This document shows positions 1 to 5,341 of a stretch of DNA of 5,341 nt, one piece after another; positions within the stretch are counted from its first letter, which is position 1; each line of letters begins with the position of its first letter. The DNA is from Elusimicrobia bacterium RIFOXYB2_FULL_48_7. GTDB lineage: Bacteria > Elusimicrobiota > Endomicrobiia > CG1-02-37-114 > XYA2-FULL-39-19. A model generated the notes under the pieces. That model saw nothing but the letters and a program-made list of their open reading frames with translations. It was not told where the DNA came from and ran no database searches. The stretch lies in NCBI GenBank assembly GCA_001800495.1, contig MGVM01000021.1, forward strand, positions 15,360-20,700, read 5' to 3'. The translations under genes and the position numbers were made by a program.

Positions 1-2
1 AA

Positions 3-113
3 TATACCTACGAATTTGTCAAGGACAGGGTGATAGGGAAACACCTGGGCGAGGTAAAAGTAAAAGGAAAGTCAAAACCTGTTAATATTTACGACATTAA
101 AAGGAAACCATGA
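3..113 (+). CDS. Class III adenylate/guanylate cyclase, C-terminal end (partial, 5' end outside window)
   Basis: An open frame enters from the left edge and stops at the TGA at 111-113, giving 36 residues that end in YDIKRKP. The stretch LGEVKVKGKSKPVNIYDI matches the last beta strands of class III nucleotide cyclases, where the pattern G-x-V-x-V-K-G-(K)-x-x-P-V-x-(V/I)-Y-(E/D)-(V/I) closes the catalytic domain. The family makes cAMP (or cGMP) from the nucleoside triphosphate. The metal-binding aspartates and substrate-specifying residues lie outside the window, so neither activity nor product can be judged. In many bacteria such a cyclase domain sits at the C-terminus behind CHASE2, HAMP or GAF sensor domains; this cannot be seen here. 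The stop codon overlaps the next start (ATGA), which suggests translational coupling. Family call fairly sure; specificity unknown. Confidence 0.8.
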   Translation, partial: YTYEFVKDRVIGKHLGEVKVKGKSKPVNIYDIKRKP

Positions 114-820
114 CTATCTTCTGGCGGCTAATTCTGGCTCATTTTCTGACTGATTTCACGCTCCAGACAAACACCGTGGCAAAATGGAAACGCGAGAGTG
201 CCCTTGGCGTGCTCGCGCATTCCGGCATTTTCCTGCTGCTATCATTTGTTTTCTGCGCTTTCACCGAAAATTTCTCCGGGTTCACAGGAGAGCACCTGTT
301 TGGCACTTGGTGGAAACTGCCCGGATGGGCCTGCCTGGCGCTGATATTCATCATTCATTTCGGAGAGGATTATTACCGTATCTGGAGCATAAAGGAAGGA
401 GGATCCTCCGACAACCTGATGTTTTTTCTCTGGGACCAGTTCATACACATAATCATCATATTCCTGTTCGCTCCAATTGACACGAATTTTTCTATTCCTG
501 AAAAATGGGTTGTGATAGCGGTCATGCTTATACTTGTCACTCATTTCAGCTCCATCTTCATTTATTACATTGAACAGACTGTTTACGGAAACGAACATAT
601 CGGCACAAGGCTCAAGGGCAAATACCACATGATGGCCGAAAGAGCCGTTATTTTCGGATGTTTCCTGCTCCCGGGCAGGATGTGGCTTGCCGTTATCGCC
701 ATTCTGGCAATCAGGTTCTCGTTCTATAAACCACCTTTTGACTTCAGCAAAGTCAATGTCATATCAGGAATTTTACTGTCCGCCCTGTTCGGGCTGTTAT
801 CGAGGATGATTCTTTACTAA
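110..820 (+). CDS. DUF3307 family multi-pass inner-membrane protein
   Basis: A 236-residue hydrophobic protein of unknown biochemical function. The N-terminus LAHFLTDFTLQT (residues 9-20), followed by a Lys/Arg pair and an LAHSGIFLLL segment (35-44), is the DUF3307 signature. A second conserved block, residues 102-120 with WDQFIH (Asp109, Gln110, His113), fits the family's D-Q-x-x-H helix. About six hydrophobic segments are visible, near 5-20, 34-52, 72-84, 110-121, 133-153 and 178-203, with a last one near 215-233. Repeated His and Asp residues inside helices (His11, Asp15, His37, His83, Asp109, His113) could form a polar or metal site, but that is inference. The ATG overlaps the cyclase stop and is preceded by AAGGA (101-105), a good ribosome binding site. 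Family members are found next to many kinds of regulators; here the neighbours are two second-messenger enzymes. Confidence 0.8.
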   Translation: MTIFWRLILAHFLTDFTLQTNTVAKWKRESALGVLAHSGIFLLLSFVFCAFTENFSGFTGEHLFGTWWKLPGWACLALIFIIHFGEDYYRIWSIKEGGSSDNLMFFLWDQFIHIIIIFLFAPIDTNFSIPEKWVVIAVMLILVTHFSSIFIYYIEQTVYGNEHIGTRLKGKYHMMAERAVIFGCFLLPGRMWLAVIAILAIRFSFYKPPFDFSKVNVISGILLSALFGLLSRMILY

Positions 821-830
821 ATCCGCATCT

Positions 831-843
831 AGTCCCGAGGACT
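831..843 (+). promoter_or_regulatory. Small hairpin containing the ribosome binding site of the HD-GYP gene
   Basis: AGTCC (831-835) and GGACT (839-843) are perfect inverted repeats separated by CGA; a T-G wobble (830/844) could add one pair. The likely Shine-Dalgarno GAGGA (837-841) lies in the loop and 3' arm, and the ATG follows at 846. The fold could partly hide the ribosome binding site unless ribosomes coming from the DUF3307 gene, which stops at 820, open it. The stem is only five pairs, so the effect may be slight. The repeat is seen directly; the regulatory role is inference. Confidence 0.35.
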
Positions 844-845
844 GC

Positions 846-2105
846 ATGATTACCACTCTCTCCGTATTAGCCGTAATTCTGGTTATCCTGTCCCTGCCTG
901 CTTTTTTCATGATATTCCATTCAAGGTTCATAAAAAAAATAAACTCGCAAAACCAGGAAATAATCCAGACAAAGGAAAAACTCCAGTCGTACCTCCAGCG
1001 GATCGACTCCCTTGTCCTGACGCTGAAAAAAATGCACAAATTTTCTGTCGGAGCGACAGGCATGTCTTCAAAAGAGGAACTCTCGCGGTTCGTACTGGAT
1101 TCCTGCTGTGAATTATTCGATTCCCAGTCAGGCTCGATCATGATGCTCGAGCCCAATTCCGGTACGCTGAAAATAATCGCAAGCAGGAACGTGGCCGCCG
1201 AAAACTCAAACGCCGTGGAAAACCTGGAACTCAGGCTGGGAGAAGGGGTCGCGGGGAAAGTCGCGCAGGAAGGCAAGCCCGTTTTCATTGAAGATATTGA
1301 AAAGGACCCGCGCTTCGTACACCTGCCGGATATCAGGTACACTTCAAAATCAATGCTCTGCGCGCCTATAGAAACAAAAGGCAAAATCGCCGGCGTAATA
1401 AACATCCACCCTGACGCGCCTCCGGTAATAAACGGGAAATCAGCTGTATTTGACGATAAAAACCTTCACCTTCTGGCCATACTTACCGACCAGGTGGCTG
1501 TGGCGCTGGAAAATATCGAGCTCTACAACAACCTGCAGAAAACATACCTGGAGATGGTCGAATCACTCGCCAAGGCTATTGACGCGAAAGATTCCTACAC
1601 GCACGACCACGCGGACAGGGCCCGCGGATACGCGGCCGCCATCTGCAGGGAACTGGGCCTGCCGGAAAGCATAACCAAGCACGTGGAATACGCCGCGCTC
1701 ATACACGACATCGGCAAGATAGGCATAGATAATTCCGTGCTCGAAAAAAGCGGGAAATTAAGCCCCGAGGAAAGAAAAAAAATAGAACAGCATCCAATAA
1801 TCGGGGCGAAAATAATTGAGCCTTTCTCCGTTCTAGCCCCTATCGCGCCGATAATAAGGCACCACCACGAATACTACAACGGCATGGGCTACCCCGCGGG
1901 CCTGAAGGGTGAGGAAATACCCCTTGGTTCCAGGATTGTGACCATAATAGATTCTTTTGACGCGATGACCTCGGACAGGCCCTACCGCAAGGCGATGTCG
2001 AGAATCCAGGCAGTCCAGGAACTGAAAAGGTCCGCAAACTCCCAGTTCGACCCCGGCGTTGTCGAAGCATTCCTGAGAACGCTGGAACACGATTCTTCCC
2101 AATGA
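846..2105 (+). CDS. Membrane-anchored GAF/HD-GYP domain protein, probable cyclic-di-GMP phosphodiesterase
   Basis: A 419-residue signalling enzyme. Residues 3-24 form one transmembrane helix, 30-65 a charged coiled-coil linker, about 75-225 a GAF sensor domain (ending in the DQVAVALENIELY helix), and about 230-415 an HD-GYP domain. The HD-GYP motifs are complete: H255 after DSYTHD, H287-D288 in HDIGKIG, H316 in EQHP, H339-H340-H341, then NGMGYP (345-350), and D369/D372 in the FDAMTSDRPYR block. The family hydrolyses cyclic dinucleotides, usually c-di-GMP to pGpG or GMP. Some members cleave 3'3'-cGAMP, and sequence alone does not separate these. Tyr251 stands four residues before His255, where trinuclear-site enzymes carry Glu, so a two-metal centre is more likely. 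The GAF lacks an evident NKFDE cyclic-nucleotide motif, so its ligand is unknown. No GGDEF domain is fused. GAGGA at 837-841 supports the start. The stop overlaps the rsmI start (ATGA). Confidence 0.93.
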   Translation: MITTLSVLAVILVILSLPAFFMIFHSRFIKKINSQNQEIIQTKEKLQSYLQRIDSLVLTLKKMHKFSVGATGMSSKEELSRFVLDSCCELFDSQSGSIMMLEPNSGTLKIIASRNVAAENSNAVENLELRLGEGVAGKVAQEGKPVFIEDIEKDPRFVHLPDIRYTSKSMLCAPIETKGKIAGVINIHPDAPPVINGKSAVFDDKNLHLLAILTDQVAVALENIELYNNLQKTYLEMVESLAKAIDAKDSYTHDHADRARGYAAAICRELGLPESITKHVEYAALIHDIGKIGIDNSVLEKSGKLSPEERKKIEQHPIIGAKIIEPFSVLAPIAPIIRHHHEYYNGMGYPAGLKGEEIPLGSRIVTIIDSFDAMTSDRPYRKAMSRIQAVQELKRSANSQFDPGVVEAFLRTLEHDSSQ

Positions 2106-2857
2106 ACCAGAAAACCGCTGAAACGCCGGGAACCGCCCAAACCGCAGGCAGGCTTTACCTGGTTGCCACGCCGATAGGAAACCTTGAAGATATCACGCTG
2201 CGCGCGATAAGAATACTGAAAGAATGCGGGCTGATCGCCTGCGAAGACACAAGAAGGACTAGGATCTTGCTTGACCATTACGGCATAAAAAATGAAACTG
2301 TAAGCTACCACTCCTACAGCGATAATTCGAAAACCGGTTTTTTGATCCGGTCCATGCTGGAAGGCAAAAGCATAGCTTATGTCACTGACGGCGGAACCCC
2401 GGGTATTTCTGACCCGGGTGAAATCCTGGTAAGGGACGCGGTAAAGAACAGGATTACCGTAGAAAGCGTTCCCGGGCCTTCCGCACTTGTCTCAGCGCTC
2501 GTCTGTTCGGGCCTGCCGGCAAACGGATTTATTTTTCTGGGATTTCTGCAGAGAAAACCCGGCAAAATAAAAAAAGCGCTAAAAAAAGCAGCGGAATCGG
2601 GTAAAACAATCGTTTTCTACGAGTCGCCTTTCAGGGTTGTTAAAACAGTCGGGCTTTGCGCGGGCATTTTCAGGGAAGGCACGCAGTGCGTTATAGCAAG
2701 AGAAATAACCAAGAAATTCGAGGAATATATCAGGGGCACGCTGGCTGAAGTCTACGCTGAAATTTCATCCAGGAAAGAGATAAAGGGCGAAATCGTCGTT
2801 ATGGTCGGCCCTGAAGAAGGCGGCGATGGCCGGGCTAATGAAAAAGGCGGGGAATAA
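2102..2857 (+). CDS. rsmI: 16S rRNA (cytidine-1402 2'-O)-methyltransferase RsmI, short form
   Basis: Uses S-adenosylmethionine to methylate the 2'-OH of C1402 in the decoding centre of 16S rRNA, working with RsmH, which modifies the base. Family motifs appear in order: LYLVATPIGNLEDIT (18-32), CEDTRRTR (47-54), DGGTPGISDPG (96-106), VPGPSA (123-128), FYESPFRV (172-179), and AREITKKFEE with the following RGT (199-213). The tetrapyrrole-methylase fold is therefore complete. At 251 residues it is shorter than common forms of about 270-290. It stops after GEIVVMVGPEE with a Gly/Glu/Lys-rich tail and lacks the C-terminal helical domain many homologues carry. argC starts 5 bp later, leaving no room for a frameshifted remnant. 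No ATG, GTG or TTG occurs in frame between 2102 and the first motif, so the start is firm although no Shine-Dalgarno precedes it. Translation probably depends on coupling through the ATGA overlap with the HD-GYP gene. Confidence 0.95.
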   Translation: MNQKTAETPGTAQTAGRLYLVATPIGNLEDITLRAIRILKECGLIACEDTRRTRILLDHYGIKNETVSYHSYSDNSKTGFLIRSMLEGKSIAYVTDGGTPGISDPGEILVRDAVKNRITVESVPGPSALVSALVCSGLPANGFIFLGFLQRKPGKIKKALKKAAESGKTIVFYESPFRVVKTVGLCAGIFREGTQCVIAREITKKFEEYIRGTLAEVYAEISSRKEIKGEIVVMVGPEEGGDGRANEKGGE

Positions 2858-2862
2858 GTAAA

Positions 2863-3924
2863 ATGAATAAAATCAAAGTTGGGATCATGGGGATAACCGG
2901 TTATGCCGGAGAAGAATTGATCAAGATACTTTCCGGGCATCCCGGGACCGGGGTAATTTTCCTGAGCAGCCGTTTTGACAAACCCGGAAAGAAACTGTCG
3001 GAAATATATCCGCATTTTTCGGGTTTGAAGAATGTTAATCCTGAATGCACAAGCCTGGACATAGATAATAACCTGAAAGAATCATCCCTGAAGGACACCG
3101 ATGTTGTTTTCCTTGCCCTGCCGCACGGCGCATCAGCTGAGATCGCAAGCAAGCTGCTGAAAGCCGGGAAAAAAGTGATTGACTTGAGCGCGGATTTCCG
3201 CTTGAAGGATCCCGCGGCGTACAAAAAATGGTACGGCCTTGAGCATCCCTGCCCGCAGCTTATCAAAGACGCCGTTTACGGCCTGCCTGAACTCTACAAA
3301 AATGAACTAAAAAAAACAAAGCTCGCGGCAAATCCCGGCTGTTACCCGACCTCGGCCATACTCGCGTGCGCTCCCTTACTGAAAAACAGCCTGGTTGAAC
3401 CCGTTCCGGTGATAATCGACTCAAAAAGCGGTTATTCAGGCGGAGGGAGGGAACTCGCCAGAAAATTTTCAGGCGCATCAGCGCCGGATGCCTATGCATA
3501 TAAAACAGGCGGGACTCACCGCCATATACCCGAAATTGAACAAGAGCTCTCTCTTCTGTCGGCCTGCTCCGCGGATGGGTGCAAAATTGTTTTCACCCCG
3601 CACGTAATACCGATGGAACGCGGAATGTTCACCTGCACCTATTTCAGGCCTGCAAAAAAAACCTCGGTAGCCGAATTGACAGCTCTGTATAAAAAGTTTT
3701 ACGAAAACGAGCCGTTCGTGCGCGTGCTGGACGCGGGAGCTGCGCCGCACACTTCAGCCGTCTCGAACACGAATTTCTGCGACATCGGGTTCGCGTTTGA
3801 AGAAGATAAAAACATCCTGGTCGTCATGTCAGCAATAGACAACCTGGTAAAGGGCGCTTCCGGGCAGGCTGTCCAGAACATGAACCTTATGTCGGGCTTC
3901 GGGGAAAAAGACGGTCTTTTGTAA
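2863..3924 (+). CDS. argC: N-acetyl-gamma-glutamyl-phosphate reductase
   Basis: Catalyses the NADPH-dependent reduction of N-acetylglutamyl-5-phosphate to N-acetylglutamate semialdehyde, the third step of arginine/ornithine synthesis, in the cytoplasm. The 353 residues match the usual length of the long bacterial form. Visible motifs are the dinucleotide-binding GITGYAG (10-16), LALPHGAS (84-91), DLSADFRL (107-114), the active-site NPGCYPTS with Cys160 (157-164), SGYSGGGR (189-196), THRHIPEIEQ with His221 (218-227), TPHVIPMERGM (245-255), and the C-terminal KGASGQAVQNMN (330-341). All expected catalytic residues are present. GGGGA at 2849-2853, inside the end of rsmI, is a well-spaced ribosome binding site. 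No other arginine gene is in view: argJ, argB and argD do not follow, so the pathway must be scattered or lie elsewhere. The 5 bp gap to rsmI suggests cotranscription. Confidence 0.97.
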   Translation: MNKIKVGIMGITGYAGEELIKILSGHPGTGVIFLSSRFDKPGKKLSEIYPHFSGLKNVNPECTSLDIDNNLKESSLKDTDVVFLALPHGASAEIASKLLKAGKKVIDLSADFRLKDPAAYKKWYGLEHPCPQLIKDAVYGLPELYKNELKKTKLAANPGCYPTSAILACAPLLKNSLVEPVPVIIDSKSGYSGGGRELARKFSGASAPDAYAYKTGGTHRHIPEIEQELSLLSACSADGCKIVFTPHVIPMERGMFTCTYFRPAKKTSVAELTALYKKFYENEPFVRVLDAGAAPHTSAVSNTNFCDIGFAFEEDKNILVVMSAIDNLVKGASGQAVQNMNLMSGFGEKDGLL

Positions 3925-3932
3925 CAATGTTA
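3906..3932. repeat. Two adjacent short palindromes at the argC 3' end
   Basis: AAAAGAC-G-GTCTTTT (3906-3920) is a perfect 7+7 inverted repeat with a one-base centre, covering the last codons of argC. One base later, TAACA-A-TGTTA (3922-3932) is a perfect 5+5 repeat that includes the argC stop codon. Both are compact enough to look like protein-binding dyads. As RNA hairpins they are weak: the first could form six pairs around a CGG loop but is A/T-rich, and no strong U-tract follows. They lie about 20 bp before the -35 element of the next promoter. Sequence symmetry is seen; function is unknown. Confidence 0.3.
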
Positions 3933-3951
3933 ACCAGCATAATCAAAAAAC

Positions 3952-3991
3952 TTGAAATCCCGCGCTAAATTAGATAAAATGATGCTATAGT
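3952..3991 (+). promoter_or_regulatory. Sigma70-type promoter for the response-regulator gene
   Basis: TTGAAA (3952-3957) and TAAAAT (3975-3980) are separated by exactly 17 bp, close to the TTGACA/TATAAT consensus. A second candidate -10, TATAGT (3986-3991), has TG one base upstream (3983-3984) as an extended -10, but no good -35 at the right distance. The first would start RNA near 3987, leaving a leader of about 22 nt before the ATG at 4009. The second would start near 3998 and give an almost leaderless message. This lies in the only sizeable gap of the window, which supports a transcription start here. Confidence 0.6.
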
Positions 3992-4008
3992 TTTTATGAG
4001 TGTTTACC

Positions 4009-4380
4009 ATGCCTAAAAAGATACTTATCGCGGACGACAGCGTTGACACCAGGGAGATGATCAAGACTGCCCTTGAATTCAATTCTTACCAGGTCTGGGA
4101 AGTCGACGACGGCTCAAAAGTCCTTGATAAAGCCATTGAAGTAAAACCTGACCTCATAGTTCTCGATATTTCAATGCCCAACCTCGACGGTTATTCCACC
4201 ACTTTATTGCTCAGGAAAAACAAAGACACGGCAAATATCCCTGTCATCATTTCAAGCGGCCACGGCAAGATGGCCGAGATTTTCAAAAAAGACAGCGCGG
4301 CGAAAATCTCGGGATTCATTGAAAAACCGTATTTGCCGGACGACCTGTTAAAAAAAGTCAAAGCCATCATCGGGCAATAA
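4009..4380 (+). CDS. Stand-alone CheY-like response regulator receiver
   Basis: A 123-residue protein consisting only of a receiver domain, with no DNA-binding or enzymatic output domain. All key residues are present: acidic pair Asp9-Asp10 (ILIADDS), phosphoacceptor Asp53 (IVLDISMPNLDG), switch Ser83 (PVIISSGHG), and Lys106 followed by Pro (IEKPY). It is therefore likely to be phosphorylated by a histidine kinase encoded elsewhere, and to act by protein-protein contact or phosphotransfer. An in-frame GTG at 4000 would add MFT. I prefer the ATG at 4009, which begins MPKKILIADD as receivers usually do and has a weak GAG at 3998-4000; GTG has no ribosome binding site. It has its own promoter and is followed after 9 bp by a TPR/coiled-coil membrane protein that is the natural candidate partner. 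The phosphodonor and the process controlled cannot be read from the sequence. Confidence 0.92.
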   Translation: MPKKILIADDSVDTREMIKTALEFNSYQVWEVDDGSKVLDKAIEVKPDLIVLDISMPNLDGYSTTLLLRKNKDTANIPVIISSGHGKMAEIFKKDSAAKISGFIEKPYLPDDLLKKVKAIIGQ

Positions 4381-4389
4381 CGGACAAAG

Positions 4390-5341
4390 ATGAATTCAAC
4401 CATATTGTGCATCGCGGCCAGCATCCTTTTTTATACCCCGCAGAATTGCCTGCCCCAGAACAGCTCCATTTTAACCGCAGACGAATACTTTTCCAAAGCT
4501 GAAAACAGCTACGCCAACAACGACTCCGAAAGGGCCATCTCTTTCGCGGAAAAGGCCATTGAACTGGACAGGAACAACGACCTGTATAAAAGCTTCATGG
4601 GCCTTTGCCTCAACGAAAAAGGGCTGAAATATTACAACGAAGGTAGATTTGACAAGGCAATGCCCTACCTTGAAAAACTGCTCAAGTATTTTCCTGACGA
4701 CGCCCTCGTACGGCAGATGTACAGGTTCGCGTCCGATTCCCTGAAACAGAAAGAACAGTCCAAAAAGGAAAAACTCAACTCCCAGCAACTCAGGACAAAA
4801 CAACGGGAAGTGGAGAGTTTCATCAATTCTACGGAAAAATGGATGCAAGAGCAGCAAAGAATAATGAGGGAAGAGATGGTCAGGCAGAAAAGGGAAATTT
4901 CAGAAGGCCTGATGATAAAAACCGAAAATGAGAGAAAATTCATATATGATGAAATGAGAAAAAAAGAAACCGCCATGATCGCGGAACTCGAAAAAAACAA
5001 CGCCGATATCAAGAAAACATACATAGTAATGACCGGGATCGTGGCCATACTTGTACTGACGTTTATTTTCATTTTTGTGCTTGTAAGCCAATATTCAGCC
5101 AGGAGACGGCCCCCGGAAATTGATAAATCCTACCTGAATATCCTCTCCAGGATAGAAGAAAAAACAGACATGGCACTCAAAAAAACACCCGAAAGAAACG
5201 CGGCAGAAACCGCCAGACAGGAAAAAACTGTGCCGATGTCTCCCGGAACCGAACCGGCGACTCCAAAAACCATGCCGGTTCCCGTGAAAATCGGACCTGC
5301 ACCCGCAAAAATAGAACCGGCTCCCGTACAGGCCGGGCCGT
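4390..5341 (+). CDS. Unrecognised TPR/coiled-coil/transmembrane protein with proline-rich heptad tail (partial, 3' end outside window)
   Basis: An open frame of 317 codons runs off the right edge; I do not recognise a named family. Residues 3-16 are hydrophobic and may be a signal peptide or anchor, though the basic n-region is absent. Residues 29-62 (ADEYFSKAENSYANND... AIELDRNN) and about 72-104 (YYNEGRFDKAMPYLEKLLKYFPDD) are TPR-like helix pairs. Residues 116-208 are a highly charged Lys/Glu/Gln coiled coil. Residues 211-233 are a clear transmembrane helix, followed by the basic SARRRPPE, which by the positive-inside rule puts the tail in the cytoplasm and the TPR/coiled-coil part outside. 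From residue 282 the tail is Pro/Ala-rich with a seven-residue period. The start is bounded by the receiver's in-frame stop at 4378-4380, only nine bases upstream; ATG at 4390 is the first start, with a weak GGA at 4382-4384. Close spacing implies cotranscription with the receiver. The missing C-terminus may hold another domain. Confidence 0.8.
   Translation, partial: MNSTILCIAASILFYTPQNCLPQNSSILTADEYFSKAENSYANNDSERAISFAEKAIELDRNNDLYKSFMGLCLNEKGLKYYNEGRFDKAMPYLEKLLKYFPDDALVRQMYRFASDSLKQKEQSKKEKLNSQQLRTKQREVESFINSTEKWMQEQQRIMREEMVRQKREISEGLMIKTENERKFIYDEMRKKETAMIAELEKNNADIKKTYIVMTGIVAILVLTFIFIFVLVSQYSARRRPPEIDKSYLNILSRIEEKTDMALKKTPERNAAETARQEKTVPMSPGTEPATPKTMPVPVKIGPAPAKIEPAPVQAGP
5233..5337 (+). 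repeat. Five heptapeptide-period units in the proline-rich tail (21-bp period)
   Basis: Proline falls at every seventh residue from 282 to 317 of the TPR protein: PMSPGTE, PATPKTM, PVPVKIG, PAPAKIE, PAPVQAG, then P at the edge. The last three units (5275-5337) are the most alike and share P-x-P-x-(K/Q)-(I/A)-(G/E). Third bases differ between units, so this is a diverged coding repeat and not a recent tandem duplication. It may continue beyond the window. Such tails usually act as extended linkers or docking sites. Confidence 0.6.

Noticed and set aside
782..794. GCCC/GGGC hairpin near the end of the DUF3307 gene
   Set aside because: Only four pairs, inside coding sequence and with no T-run after it; chance is the simplest explanation.
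797..1405. Minus-strand open frame of 202 codons
   Set aside because: It is opposite the GAF part of the HD-GYP protein, whose plus-strand product is clearly homologous to a known family; the reverse product shows no recognisable motif.
1335..1500. Cyclic-nucleotide-binding GAF (NKFDE motif) in the HD-GYP protein
   Set aside because: An N-x-K is present at 197-199 but the F-x3-D-E portion is not, so cAMP/cGMP binding is not supported by sequence.
2569..2587. Two A7 runs in rsmI, and an A8 run in argC (3654-3661), as programmed frameshift sites
   Set aside because: Both genes read through in frame to full motifs, no stop or alternative domain lies just downstream, and Lys-rich coding explains the runs.
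3906..3935. Rho-independent terminator after argC
   Set aside because: The stem is A/T-rich with a single G-C pair once a three-base loop is allowed, and the following bases (GTAACAATG) are not a U-tract.
4390..4458. Lipoprotein signal on the TPR protein (Cys20)
   Set aside because: The residues before Cys20 are TPQN, which do not fit a lipobox, and the n-region lacks Lys or Arg.
4471..5072. Two overlapping minus-strand open frames of 128 and 135 codons (4471-4857 and 4665-5072)
   Set aside because: They lie opposite the TPR/coiled-coil gene, whose product shows clear TPR, coiled-coil and transmembrane features. The reverse products are Phe/Ser/Leu-rich as expected from complementing Lys/Glu codons.

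Overview
The window looks like a stretch of bacterial chromosome, densely packed and read entirely on the + strand. It holds seven protein-coding genes, two of them cut by the window edges. Gaps are small: two stop/start overlaps of the ATGA type, then gaps of 5, 9 and 25 bp, and one real intergenic space of about 84 bp. I see no RNA gene, insertion sequence, CRISPR array or phage gene. Mixed base composition, many AGG arginine and ATA isoleucine codons, and a class III cyclase, HD-GYP and TPR/coiled-coil membrane protein close together suggest a Gram-negative-type bacterium. It may belong to an uncultured lineage (Elusimicrobia/Omnitrophica/Goldbacteria-like), but this is a guess from style; no marker gene fixes the phylum.

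Region 1 (1-2857) reads as one transcription unit. It starts with the last 36 codons of a class III adenylate/guanylate cyclase and passes by an ATGA overlap into a DUF3307 multi-pass membrane protein. After 25 bp comes a membrane-anchored GAF/HD-GYP protein, probably a cyclic-dinucleotide phosphodiesterase. A second ATGA overlap leads into rsmI, the 16S rRNA C1402 2'-O-methyltransferase, here in a short form without the usual C-terminal domain. Region 2 (2863-3924) is a complete argC, only 5 bp after rsmI and preceded by its own good ribosome binding site.

Region 3 (3925-4008) is the only real spacer. It holds a sigma70-like promoter and, just before it, two short palindromes at the end of argC. 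Region 4 (4009-5341) is a stand-alone CheY-like receiver followed 9 bp later by a gene I cannot name. That gene encodes a probable exported or membrane protein with two TPR-like repeats, a long charged coiled coil, one transmembrane segment and a proline-rich tail built on a seven-residue period, still open at the window end.

The first three genes plausibly form a second-messenger module: nucleotide synthesis, a membrane partner of unknown role, and cyclic-dinucleotide breakdown. They share a transcript with housekeeping genes (rsmI, argC). The receiver and TPR protein form a second, separately promoted pair. No well-known defence or mobile system is present. The most novel material is the TPR/coiled-coil/heptad-tail protein and the tight coupling of DUF3307 to two signalling enzymes.
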